64,000 nt of DNA, taken from Arthrobacter globiformis (GTDB lineage Bacteria; Actinomycetota; Actinomycetes; Actinomycetales; Micrococcaceae). Shown one piece after another: positions 16,901 to 24,826 of this stretch (position 1 is the stretch's first letter; every line of letters begins with the position of its first letter). The stretch covers positions 1,674,001 to 1,738,000 of the forward strand of contig NZ_JAUSZX010000001.1 in NCBI RefSeq assembly GCF_030818015.1. The letters are read 5' to 3'. The position numbers and the translations under genes were made by a program. The notes beneath the pieces are model-generated. The model saw nothing but the letters and a program-made list of their open reading frames with translations. It had not been told where the DNA came from and searched no databases.

Positions 16901-19900
16901 GCCGTCGATGCTGCCGGCAACGACACCGATCCGGACGGGGACCTGATTCGGATCCTCACCGACGGCATCGAGGCCGATGCCGCGCTGAAAGCCACGGTCA
17001 GCAGGCAAAGCGGCCGCATCCTGCTGCAGGCTCCGGCCACGGAAGGTACCGTCAACGTCCGCTACACCGTGGCCGACGAACGCGGAGCCTCCGCGCAGGC
17101 AGCCATCAGGATGGTGGTGGACAGCAACGTCCCGCTGCAGGCACCGATCGCCCGGGATGACCGGGTGACCTCCGCGCAGACGCTCGGTAAAACCGCCGTC
17201 GACGTCCCCGTCCTCAAGAACGACGAGGACCCTGACGGCGTGGGCGAGAACCTCAAGGTCAGCAGCGCCGCCGAGACCGCGCGCCCGGGGCCGGACGGCA
17301 ACATGATCGTCGGGCTGACCGAGCAGCCACAGCTGGTGCCCTACACGGTTGAGGACGTCGACGGCCAGAAGTCGACGGCGATCATCTGGGTGCCGGGCCT
17401 GGGCCAGCAGGTTCCCACCCTGGCCAAGGATGAGGTCCTCGAAGTGGTCGCCGGCCAGTCTGTGACCGCAGACCTCGCCGAATGGGTCAAGGTGCGGGAC
17501 GGCCGTTCGCCCCGGCTGACCCAGACCGACCGGATCAAGCTCATCGGTGCGGACGGCAGCAATCCGGTGGCCGGCAACGGTTCCGCCGTCAAGTACACGG
17601 CGGACAGGGACTACGTGGGCCCGGGGTCCATCACCTTCGAGGTGACGGACGGCTCGGGCCCGGACGACCCCGCCGGCCTCAAATCCACGCTGAGCATCCG
17701 CACCAAGGTGTTGCCAGACCCCAACCGCAACAACCCGCCGGTGCTGCTCGGCGGCTCGGTGGATGTTCCGCTGGGTGACTCCGCCGCGGCCGACCTGGCC
17801 AAACTGACCACCGACCCGGATGGCGACGACGCCGCGAACATGAAGTACGAGATCGCCGGCGCAGTTCCCCAGGGCTTCAACGTGGCCATCGACGGCGCGT
17901 CTCTCAAAGTCTCGGCGAAGGACGGCGTGAGGACCGGTGACGGGGGCGCCGTGCAGGTGAAGGCGAAGGACCCGCGCGGCCTTGAATCCACCGCCACGTT
18001 CCGGCTCGCAGTTACGGCAACCAACCGGGCCAAGCCCGTCGCCAACGACGACGTGGAGGAAAATGCCGCCGCGGGCAAGCCCATGACAGTCAAGGTGATG
18101 GCGAATGATGCCAACCCGTTCCCGGATTCCCCGCTGAAAATCATCGGCGTCGCCACCGAAACGGGCCAGGGCACTGCCGCCATCAGCGGCGACGCGGTGA
18201 CGGTCACGCCGTCGGCCGGGTTCTCCGGCACCCTGATTGTGTCCTACACCGTGGGGGACAAGACCGATGACTCGTCCCGGTACGCCACCGCCCGCATCCG
18301 ACTCACCGTCAAGGACGAGCCTCTCGCCCCGACCACGCCGCAGGCGCAGAGCGTTGGCGACCGTACGGCGCTGCTGAACTGGACGGCGCCGGCGGATCGG
18401 GGATCACCCATCACCAAGTACACGGTGTACGGCGAGGGCGGCTTCAAGCAGGACTGCCCGGCCAACTCGTGCACGCTGAACAACCTGGTGAACAACACCA
18501 GGTACCACTTCCAGGTGACGGCCACGAACGACTTCGGCGAGTCCGGCAGGTCACCGGTTTCGGCCGAGGTCCGGCCCGACGTCAAGCCCGAGATGCCGCT
18601 GGCCCCCGCGCTGAAGTTCGGCGATAAGCAGCTCTCCGTTGCCTGGAAGGCACCGGCAAGCAAGGGTTCGCCGGTCAAGTCCTACGATCTGGAAATCTCG
18701 CCAGCACCCAGCGGCCAGAACCCGCAGATCCAGAACCTGACGTCCACCAGCTACGTCTGGAAGGGCCTTACCAACGGGGTCGCCTACAAGGTACGCGTCC
18801 TCGCCCGCAACGATGCGAAGGACCCCTCGGAGTGGAGCACCTACTCCGCTGCCGAGGTGCCGGCCGGCGTGCCTGTGACGCCGGCAGCCCCCACCGCGGC
18901 TGGGGCCGGCCCTGTGGGCAGCCAGTCCCAGCTGAACGTCAGCTGGCCAGCTCCGGACAACAATGGCGATGCAGTCTCGGCCTACACTCTGACCACGCTG
19001 CGCGGCGGATCGGTGGTCAAGAGCCAAAAGGTGACTTCCGGAACGTCCCTGAACGTCACGGTGGACAACTCCGAAGCGGACTACGCGTTCACTGTTTCCG
19101 CCACGAACAAAGCCGGCACGTCCGGGACCAGCGCCCAGTCCGCGCCGATCCGGGCCGCCGGCAAGCCGGGTACCGTGAGCGGCGGCACCGTCCATGCGCC
19201 GGGAAACACCGGCCAGCTGAAGGTCACCTTCACGCCGTTGACCCAGGCCCAGCGAAACGGATCGCAGGCATCGGAGATTGGCTACCGCTGGTCCACTGCC
19301 TACGGTTCCGGTCCGATTAACGCCCCGGGCGGCACCATCTACGGGCAGCCGAACGGCAAGAACATCACGGTCAACATCATTGCCTTCTCCACCAAGAACA
19401 ACATTTCCGGTGACGGCAAGGCCATTGGCTCGGCCGTGCCGTATGGGGCGCCCGCATCTCCGGTGGTTACCGGCGAGGCGTCAGCCAAGGGGGACCCTCA
19501 GGTTCACTGGACATGGAATAAGCCTTACGACAACGGGCGCGTAATCAACCGCTACGAAGTCAACTTTGATGGCACAGGATTCCGGTCGGTGGGTCTGGAC
19601 CGGCAGTACAGCCGCAACGCCGGAGGCTGGAACCAAAGGCATACCCTTCAGGTCCGTGCATGCAACGGCACCGACGGGGACAAGGACTGCGGACAGCCGG
19701 GCTCGGCAGCTGCCACGTCAGGCGCAGATCCCACGCCGCCGCTGACAGAAGTCAGGGTCAAGCAGAGTGACAACAACAGCTGCCCTGGCAAGCCCGGCGT
19801 CCCGGACCGCTACAACGCTGCGACGCGCAGCTGCGGTGGCAGCGACGCCAACTGGGTGTCCTACTCCGACGGCTGGATCCCCACAACCTGCTGGGCGGAC

Positions 19901-20011
19901 ATCTACAACAACGGCAGCCGGTGGTACCTGATGGACGGCGGGCCTCACAAAGGCTGGTACGTCAAGGGCGTCACCGTCGACATCCGGGGCCCCGGCGTGG
20001 GCCAGTGCTGA
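13907..20011 (+). CDS. Giant surface protein with Ig-like and fibronectin type III repeats
   Basis: A 2034-residue protein held by one N-terminal membrane segment (about residues 17-40) after a short Arg/Lys-rich start, with the rest outside the cell. Residues 45-380 contain repeated short beta-rich units such as GGVWVVSKARN and GNVWLVNQN, possibly a beta-propeller. Residues 400-1460 hold about ten cadherin/tandem-95-like Ig domains marked by DNDSDPDGD-type motifs. From about residue 1470 come four or five Fn3 domains, then an 80-residue C-terminal domain with four Cys and many Trp/Tyr. There is no LPXTG signal. It heads the operon with MoxR, DUF58, kinase and EccC-like genes; the fn3 gene of the bifidobacterial PFNA cluster is its likely counterpart. 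The ligand is unknown. The GTG start has no good Shine-Dalgarno. Confidence 0.88.
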   Translation: MSTLFGRLGLRKRRNKIVTGTVFSAAAAALVAGAVIYPGFKTTEVDLNDGGVWVVSKARNAVGRLNYPSRVLDGAVTPASTTFDVLQNAGKVFVDDESGATLNQVSAANMRLGGDKRLPGTAQVSFGADVISVTDPSAGKMWAMSPSTVNAFDEESSEPAVSGSPGLVSAVGPDDRIYSADPKTGQVTVTTVDAAGAATDTEHSTWDGLKGAGDLQLAVVGDQPVVLDAAAGKLFLPGGREVPLADAREAKLQQSGPASDSVAVATSKALLKQPLNGSAAKTVTFGGQGVPAAPVQLGGCVHAAWSGANKYVRDCANDSDNKNVAVPKASASPRYVFRVNRDVVVLNDVNSGNVWLVNQNMQLVNNWDDVVPSKNQADDPDEESADDNTINVLPDRTKPNRPPETKPDVVGVRPGRTTVLSVLDNDSDPDGDVLTASLSAEGPQAGSIESIYGGSAFQITVPADAAPGTETFDYTAADGRGLSAGGKVSLSVVGADENRPPAFKRGDPTTLLVEQGKTVSQNILTDWADPDGDDLVLMSATADNEQDQVKVRRDGLLTYQDSGASAGKKSVTVTVWDGRATTTGKVAVNVQPPGALAPVVNADHVTAVVGQDLVIAPLKNDVDPNGGALRLAQVEASGAAELGPVTDGGTFTFRSRTPGPVYLTYLASNGPQSSQGLIRVDVESGKDSGNPVAVHDVALLPVGGSVLLDPLANDSDPSGGVLVLQSVAVPENATASVSVIDHSVLRITDIAGTKDPFLFRYTMSNGKSSATGSVSVVPVPAPAVVEAPQPKPDEVNVRVNDVVTVPVLDNDTHPQGEKLTVDPLLPQAVPAEDGKSFVSENTLRFIAGSQPKTVRAIYNAVDPQGQKSAAAVTIHILPLEGAENSRPQPQNLTARVVAAGTVRIPVPLDGIDPDGDSVQLTGIDSTPGMGTATAGSNFIDFVAAGNGAGTDTFRYKVVDRQGAVNTGTVTVGIAPRSDTNQKPTPVDDQVKVRPGRQIAVDAAGNDTDPDGDLIRILTDGIEADAALKATVSRQSGRILLQAPATEGTVNVRYTVADERGASAQAAIRMVVDSNVPLQAPIARDDRVTSAQTLGKTAVDVPVLKNDEDPDGVGENLKVSSAAETARPGPDGNMIVGLTEQPQLVPYTVEDVDGQKSTAIIWVPGLGQQVPTLAKDEVLEVVAGQSVTADLAEWVKVRDGRSPRLTQTDRIKLIGADGSNPVAGNGSAVKYTADRDYVGPGSITFEVTDGSGPDDPAGLKSTLSIRTKVLPDPNRNNPPVLLGGSVDVPLGDSAAADLAKLTTDPDGDDAANMKYEIAGAVPQGFNVAIDGASLKVSAKDGVRTGDGGAVQVKAKDPRGLESTATFRLAVTATNRAKPVANDDVEENAAAGKPMTVKVMANDANPFPDSPLKIIGVATETGQGTAAISGDAVTVTPSAGFSGTLIVSYTVGDKTDDSSRYATARIRLTVKDEPLAPTTPQAQSVGDRTALLNWTAPADRGSPITKYTVYGEGGFKQDCPANSCTLNNLVNNTRYHFQVTATNDFGESGRSPVSAEVRPDVKPEMPLAPALKFGDKQLSVAWKAPASKGSPVKSYDLEISPAPSGQNPQIQNLTSTSYVWKGLTNGVAYKVRVLARNDAKDPSEWSTYSAAEVPAGVPVTPAAPTAAGAGPVGSQSQLNVSWPAPDNNGDAVSAYTLTTLRGGSVVKSQKVTSGTSLNVTVDNSEADYAFTVSATNKAGTSGTSAQSAPIRAAGKPGTVSGGTVHAPGNTGQLKVTFTPLTQAQRNGSQASEIGYRWSTAYGSGPINAPGGTIYGQPNGKNITVNIIAFSTKNNISGDGKAIGSAVPYGAPASPVVTGEASAKGDPQVHWTWNKPYDNGRVINRYEVNFDGTGFRSVGLDRQYSRNAGGWNQRHTLQVRACNGTDGDKDCGQPGSAAATSGADPTPPLTEVRVKQSDNNSCPGKPGVPDRYNAATRSCGGSDANWVSYSDGWIPTTCWADIYNNGSRWYLMDGGPHKGWYVKGVTVDIRGPGVGQC

Positions 20012-20074
20012 CCGTGCCGGGCCACCGCCTGCTGAGAACGAATATGCCTGGAATGACACAGAAGAGGAACAACA

Positions 20075-21046
20075 ATGACAATGACTAACGAGCAGGCCGC
20101 CTGGTTTGCAGGGACGTTCGAGAAGCTTGTTGCCAACGTGGGCCAGGCGGTCCTGGGCAAGGCCCACGTCATCCGCCTGACCTTCACTGCGATGCTCGCC
20201 GAAGGCCACGTCCTCTTCGAAGACGCCCCGGGCACAGGAAAGACCTCGCTCGCCAGGGCCCTGGCGGCCACCGTCCAGGGGTCCAACAGCCGCATCCAGT
20301 TCACGCCGGACCTACTGCCCTCGGATGTCACCGGCGTCACCATCTACGACCAGAAGACCCAGAAGTTCGAATTCCACAGGGGGCCGATCTTCAGCAACAT
20401 CGTGCTCGCCGACGAAATCAACCGGGCCTCGCCCAAGACGCAGTCGGCGCTGCTGGAAGTCATGGAGGAGTCCCGCGTAACCGTGGACGGCACCACCTAC
20501 GAAGCCGGCCGCCCGTTCATGGTGCTGGCCACCCAGAACCCGATCGAGCAGGCGGGCACCTACCGGCTGCCCGAGGCCCAGCTGGACCGCTTCCTGATCA
20601 AGACTTCCATCGGGTACCCGGACCACGCCTCCACCGTCCAGCTCCTGGGCGGCAGCAACCTCAAGGACCGGTCCCGGGACCTGCAGCCCGTCATCACCAC
20701 GCAGGCCGTCGCTGACATGGCGGACCTCGCCGCCACCACGCACGTCGACACCGCCGTGCTTGAGTACATCTCCCGGCTCTGCGAGGAAACCCGCAACGCT
20801 CCCGAGACCCGCCTGGGTGTGTCGGTGCGCGGCGCCCTCGCCATGGTCCGGGCGGCCAAAGTCTGGGCCGCGGGCCAGGGGCGCAACTTCGTCCTGCCGG
20901 ACGACATCAAGGACCTTGCCGGCGTCGTCTGGACCCACCGTTTCGTGATGGACCCCGAAGCCGAGTTCTCCGGGGCAACGGCCGAAGCCGTGCTGGGACG
21001 CGTCCTGGCCGATGTCGCAGCGCCGCAGCAGCGCGCCGCCGTCTAA
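20075..21046 (+). CDS. MoxR-family AAA+ ATPase
   Basis: A 323-residue MoxR-type AAA+ ATPase, a group thought to act as chaperones that mature or remodel partner complexes together with DUF58 or VWA proteins. Walker A is GTGKTS in EDAPGTGKTS near residue 55, Walker B is VLADEINR near residue 113, and the sensor region ATQNPIEQAGTYRLPEAQLDRF is present, so it should be active. It starts 63 nt after the giant protein and is followed by the DUF58 gene, whose likely start lies inside its 3' end. In related clusters this pair is constant. Confidence 0.93.
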   Translation: MTMTNEQAAWFAGTFEKLVANVGQAVLGKAHVIRLTFTAMLAEGHVLFEDAPGTGKTSLARALAATVQGSNSRIQFTPDLLPSDVTGVTIYDQKTQKFEFHRGPIFSNIVLADEINRASPKTQSALLEVMEESRVTVDGTTYEAGRPFMVLATQNPIEQAGTYRLPEAQLDRFLIKTSIGYPDHASTVQLLGGSNLKDRSRDLQPVITTQAVADMADLAATTHVDTAVLEYISRLCEETRNAPETRLGVSVRGALAMVRAAKVWAAGQGRNFVLPDDIKDLAGVVWTHRFVMDPEAEFSGATAEAVLGRVLADVAAPQQRAAV

Positions 21047-22388
21047 GGTGCGGCCGTCTAAAGTGCAGTGGTCCAGGATGCGGCTACCCAAACTTCGGCT
21101 ATCCAAAGTTCGGCTGCCCAGGGTGCGGCCCCAAAGTCGACCGTCCAGGGTGTGGTCGGAGGTCAGCAGCACCGCGAGCCTCGCGCTGGGTCCCGCCTGG
21201 CGGATAGCGGGTGCCGTGTGGGGCCGCCATGTCCGGCCCGTCCTGTCCGTGGTCAGCGTCCTCGGCTGGTCCGTGCTGGCCGCAGCGGTTCTCCTCTGGG
21301 CGGCCGGAAACGCCTACGGCTGGCAGGAAGCCAAGGCGGCAGCCATTGCGGCGCTGGTGCTCTTCGTCATCGCCGTCGGCTTCATCATGGGCAGGTCCTC
21401 GTACGGGGTCCTGCTCGACCTGGCCCGGACCAGGGTGGCGGTGGGGGACAGCGCCGTTGGAAGCATCGCCGTGTCCAACACGTCGGCCCGGCCGCTCCTG
21501 CCCGCTGACCTCGAACTGCCCGTCGGGGCAGCCACTGCCGTCTTCCACCTTCCGCGCATGAAGCCGCAGCAGGTGCACGAGGATCTCTTCACCATCCCCA
21601 CGGCGCGCAGGGCCGTCATCGTGGTGGGGCCGGTGCGCTCCGTCCGGGCTGATCCGCTGCACCTGCTCCGCCGGCAGGTGCTCTGGACGGAACCGGAGGA
21701 CTTGTACGTGCACCCCCGGACGGTGGCGCTTGCCGGTTCCGCCGCCGGTTTCATCCGCGACCTGGAGGGCATGCCCACCACTGAACTGTCCAGCGCCGAC
21801 GTCTCCTTCCACGCCCTGCGCGACTACGTCCCGGGGGACGACAGGCGGCACATCCACTGGAAAACCACCGCCCGGACCAACAAGCTCATGGTCCGCCAGT
21901 TCGAAGAAACCCGCCGCGCCCACCTGGCCATTTCGCTGTCCATCAACACGGACGAATACGCGTCGGAAGAGGAATTCGAGCTGGCCATATCGGCAGCCGC
22001 GTCCATCGGCCGGCAGGCCATCCGCGAGCAGCGCGAGCTGGACGTCCTGACGCAGGTCGGTCCGCTGCGCTGCGAGACCGGCCGCAACATGCTGGACGAC
22101 ATGACCCGGATCGCCGGCAGCCCGCTGCGGAAGACCGCCGTCGACCTCGCCCGCACCCTTGCCGACACGGTGCCCAACGCCTCGGTGGTTTTCTTCGTCG
22201 TGGGCAGCCACGTGACGCCCACCCAGCTGCGCTCGGCCGCCGCCTCGGTGCCGCCCGGCGTCCGAAGTCTCGCCGTGCTCGTCGACCTTGGGGCTGCCCC
22301 GGCCCGCGCCAACATCGGCGACCTGACCGTCCTCACGGTCGGTGACCTCTCCGACCTTCCCTCCGTCCTGCGAAAGGCGGCAGCATGA
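21012..22388 (+). CDS. DUF58 domain-containing membrane protein
   Basis: A protein of up to 458 residues, partner of the preceding MoxR ATPase. It has two membrane segments near residues 80-125 and the DUF58 signature FHALRDYVPGDDRRHIHWKT near residue 261, followed by a VWA-like C-terminal region. The first 45 residues are a basic, degenerate pentapeptide repeat of the type PSKVR coded by a 15-bp DNA repeat. The upstream ATG overlaps the moxR 3' end by 35 nt; later in-frame GTG or ATG codons in the repeat could be the real start. The stop overlaps the next start as ATGA. Confidence 0.88.
   Translation: MSQRRSSAPPSKVRPSKVQWSRMRLPKLRLSKVRLPRVRPQSRPSRVWSEVSSTASLALGPAWRIAGAVWGRHVRPVLSVVSVLGWSVLAAAVLLWAAGNAYGWQEAKAAAIAALVLFVIAVGFIMGRSSYGVLLDLARTRVAVGDSAVGSIAVSNTSARPLLPADLELPVGAATAVFHLPRMKPQQVHEDLFTIPTARRAVIVVGPVRSVRADPLHLLRRQVLWTEPEDLYVHPRTVALAGSAAGFIRDLEGMPTTELSSADVSFHALRDYVPGDDRRHIHWKTTARTNKLMVRQFEETRRAHLAISLSINTDEYASEEEFELAISAAASIGRQAIREQRELDVLTQVGPLRCETGRNMLDDMTRIAGSPLRKTAVDLARTLADTVPNASVVFFVVGSHVTPTQLRSAAASVPPGVRSLAVLVDLGAAPARANIGDLTVLTVGDLSDLPSVLRKAAA
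21040..21160 (+). repeat. Degenerate 15-bp tandem repeat at the moxR-DUF58 junction
   Basis: Units like CCGTCTAAGGTGCGG and CTATCCAAAGTTCGG recur about seven times in 15-bp register. They encode PSKVR-type pentapeptides at the DUF58 N-terminus and also supply the moxR stop codon. Confidence 0.65.
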
Positions 22389-24826
22389 GTGAGGCCACCG
22401 GTCTCCGCCCCCGCCGTTCCGACAGCCCCCGCCGTTCAGACAGCACCCGCCGTTCAGCCCGGCCTGCTGCCGGGTCCGCGTTCGCGGACGGCCGGCCGCC
22501 GTGGCATTTTGTGCTCGACGGCGGTGCCCTCTCCATTCTGCTCGGGCTGGGTGTCCTCGGGTTCAGCCTCAGCTTCGGCGGCGACCCCCATTACCTGGTT
22601 GCCGGCTTTGGCGGGATCATCCTGGGCCTGGCCATCGCAGCCGGCAACGCCCATTTCCGGCTGGGCCTGCTGATCACCACAGCCCTGGCCTTCGGCGCTT
22701 ACCTGGTTCTGGGGACGGCCCTGGCCGTGCCCGACGCCGCGGTGGCTGGGTTCCTCCCCAGCCTGGCATCGCTGCGGACGCTGCTGCTCGGCGTCGTCTT
22801 CTCGTGGAAGGACATGCTGACCGTAGGAGTGCCGGTGGGCACCGCGGGCGGCGTGCTGATCGTCCCCTTCCTGAGCTCACTCATCACGGCAGTTGCCGCC
22901 GGCATCCTGACCTGGCGGATCCGGAGCCCCTACTGGCCGCTGCTGCCGGTCCTGGTCCTGTTCGTCACGGGCATCGCCTTCAGCACCAACGCCGGGTTCC
23001 TGACGGTGGAAAGGGGCATCGCACTGACGGTGGTGGGCATCGCCTGGGCCACCTTCCGGCGGGACGCCCTGCGCCGGCGCGACACGCACAAGGTCTCCGT
23101 GAACCGTCCCCAGCACGACGCCGGCACGGCCGGGAAGGCGCGCATGCGCCGCCTGGCTGCCGGAGCCGCCGTGCTGGCGGCGACGGTGGGAATCACCGCG
23201 GCGGTGTCGCCGCTCATCGCCGGCGGTGACGAGCGGCGCGTCCTCCGCAACGTCGTCGTACCGCCCTTTGACCCCAAGGCCTACGTCACGCCGCTGGCGA
23301 GCTTCCGCAACTTCGTCAAGGACAAGAAGGACGAAGCCCTGTTCACCGTCAAGGGGCTGCCCAAGGACGCGCGCGTCCGGCTCGGGGCACTCGATTCCTT
23401 CAATGGCACCAACTACACGATGGATCCGAACGGCTCCGGCAGCTTCAGCAAGGTGGGTGATGCGAAATCGATCAACACCCTTGCCGATTCCACGGACGCG
23501 GTGCCGACGAACGATTACAGCCTGGACATCACCATTGATGACTATCAGGGCTACTTCGTTCCGGGCGGCCGGAAGACCACCGGACTCAGCTTTGGCCCGG
23601 GCTCGTCCGGCGCCGCCTCGGGGCTGTACTTCAACTCCGGGACCGACACGGCGGTGACCACCCAGGGCCTGTCCCGGGGCGATTCCTACACCGTCCAGGT
23701 CTCGGACCCGGTGAAGCTCGAGCACGGACAATTGACGCAATACGACTTCGCCAGGGTCAGCCTTCCTGACACCACCGACGTGCCGCCGGTGGTGGGTGCC
23801 CAGGCAAATGACCTGGCCGCGGACGCCCCGACCGCCGTGGACCAGGTCCGGCAGATCGAGGCACACTTCCAGAAGAAGGGCGCCTTCAGCAACGGGCTCA
23901 TCGCCGACGGGCAGCTTCCCAGCGTCTCCGGGCACGGTGCGGCGCGCATCCGCGACCTGCTGACCGCCAAGCAGATGCTGGGCGACGACGAGCAGTATGC
24001 CGTGGCGATGTCCCTGATGCTGCGGCACCTGGGCATCCCGTCACGCGTGGTCATGGGTTTCTATCCGGACCCCAAGAGCCCGGAGAACGGTGCCGGCGAA
24101 ATCAAGATCCTGGGCAAGGACGTCCATGCCTGGGTGGAAGTGGCGTTCGACCGGGTGGGCTGGGTGGCCTTCGACCCCACACCGCCCAAGGACAACATTC
24201 CCATTCCGCCCGATCCAGAAAACAAGTCCAAGCCGAAGCCCCAGGTCCTGCAGCCGCCGCCACCGCCGCAGGAACCGGCTGACCTGCCGCCGGACTCCTC
24301 TCCCGACGCGCTCGACGCCGACGAGAAGAAGAACAACCCCTGGCTGCTCTGGGGTCCCATCCTCACGGCCATTGGCATCGCCATGATTCCGGTCGGCGTC
24401 CTCGCCCTGCCGCTGCTGCTCATCGCCCTGCTTAAGTCCCGGCGCCGGAAGGCCCGCTTCACCGGCGGCCATCCTGCCCAGCGCGTCGGCGGGGGCTGGA
24501 ACGAGGTCCTTAGCCTGGCAACGGACATGGGTGCCGCCGTGGACAACCGTGCAACCAGGCGGGAAACGGCTGCGGTCGTCGCTGCGGCCTTTCCCGCCAC
24601 CGGGACCACCACAACCCTGCTCGCGCACCGGGCGGACGCCTCCATCTTCGGGGCGGGACAGCCGAGTGAGGATGAGGTGCGGGAGTACTGGGACGTCGTG
24701 GATGGCTCGCTCAAGGAGATGACCCGAACCGTTGGTTTCTGGCGGCGTCAGCAGGCGCGGTTCTCGCCACGGTCGCTGCTGGCCGAGGCCAGGACGGCCC
24801 TGGCCGCGCGGGGGTTCCGGCGGTGA
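22385..24826 (+). CDS. Transglutaminase-like membrane protein, catalytic Cys replaced
   Basis: An 813-residue membrane protein with about six hydrophobic segments in residues 35-265, an extracytoplasmic transglutaminase-like core, a Pro-rich stretch and another membrane segment near residues 651-683, ending in a cytoplasmic helical tail. In the core the usual Cys position reads GDDEQYAVAMSLM near residue 535, with Asp where the nucleophile belongs, whereas the His (HAWVEV, near 581) and Asp (FDPTPP, near 596) are kept. It is therefore probably not a working protease or transglutaminase but a binding or scaffold protein. The bifidobacterial PFNA cluster has a transglutaminase gene in the corresponding place. 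It is coupled to its neighbours by ATGA and GTGA overlaps. Confidence 0.9.
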   Translation: MSEATGLRPRRSDSPRRSDSTRRSARPAAGSAFADGRPPWHFVLDGGALSILLGLGVLGFSLSFGGDPHYLVAGFGGIILGLAIAAGNAHFRLGLLITTALAFGAYLVLGTALAVPDAAVAGFLPSLASLRTLLLGVVFSWKDMLTVGVPVGTAGGVLIVPFLSSLITAVAAGILTWRIRSPYWPLLPVLVLFVTGIAFSTNAGFLTVERGIALTVVGIAWATFRRDALRRRDTHKVSVNRPQHDAGTAGKARMRRLAAGAAVLAATVGITAAVSPLIAGGDERRVLRNVVVPPFDPKAYVTPLASFRNFVKDKKDEALFTVKGLPKDARVRLGALDSFNGTNYTMDPNGSGSFSKVGDAKSINTLADSTDAVPTNDYSLDITIDDYQGYFVPGGRKTTGLSFGPGSSGAASGLYFNSGTDTAVTTQGLSRGDSYTVQVSDPVKLEHGQLTQYDFARVSLPDTTDVPPVVGAQANDLAADAPTAVDQVRQIEAHFQKKGAFSNGLIADGQLPSVSGHGAARIRDLLTAKQMLGDDEQYAVAMSLMLRHLGIPSRVVMGFYPDPKSPENGAGEIKILGKDVHAWVEVAFDRVGWVAFDPTPPKDNIPIPPDPENKSKPKPQVLQPPPPPQEPADLPPDSSPDALDADEKKNNPWLLWGPILTAIGIAMIPVGVLALPLLLIALLKSRRRKARFTGGHPAQRVGGGWNEVLSLATDMGAAVDNRATRRETAAVVAAAFPATGTTTTLLAHRADASIFGAGQPSEDEVREYWDVVDGSLKEMTRTVGFWRRQQARFSPRSLLAEARTALAARGFRR

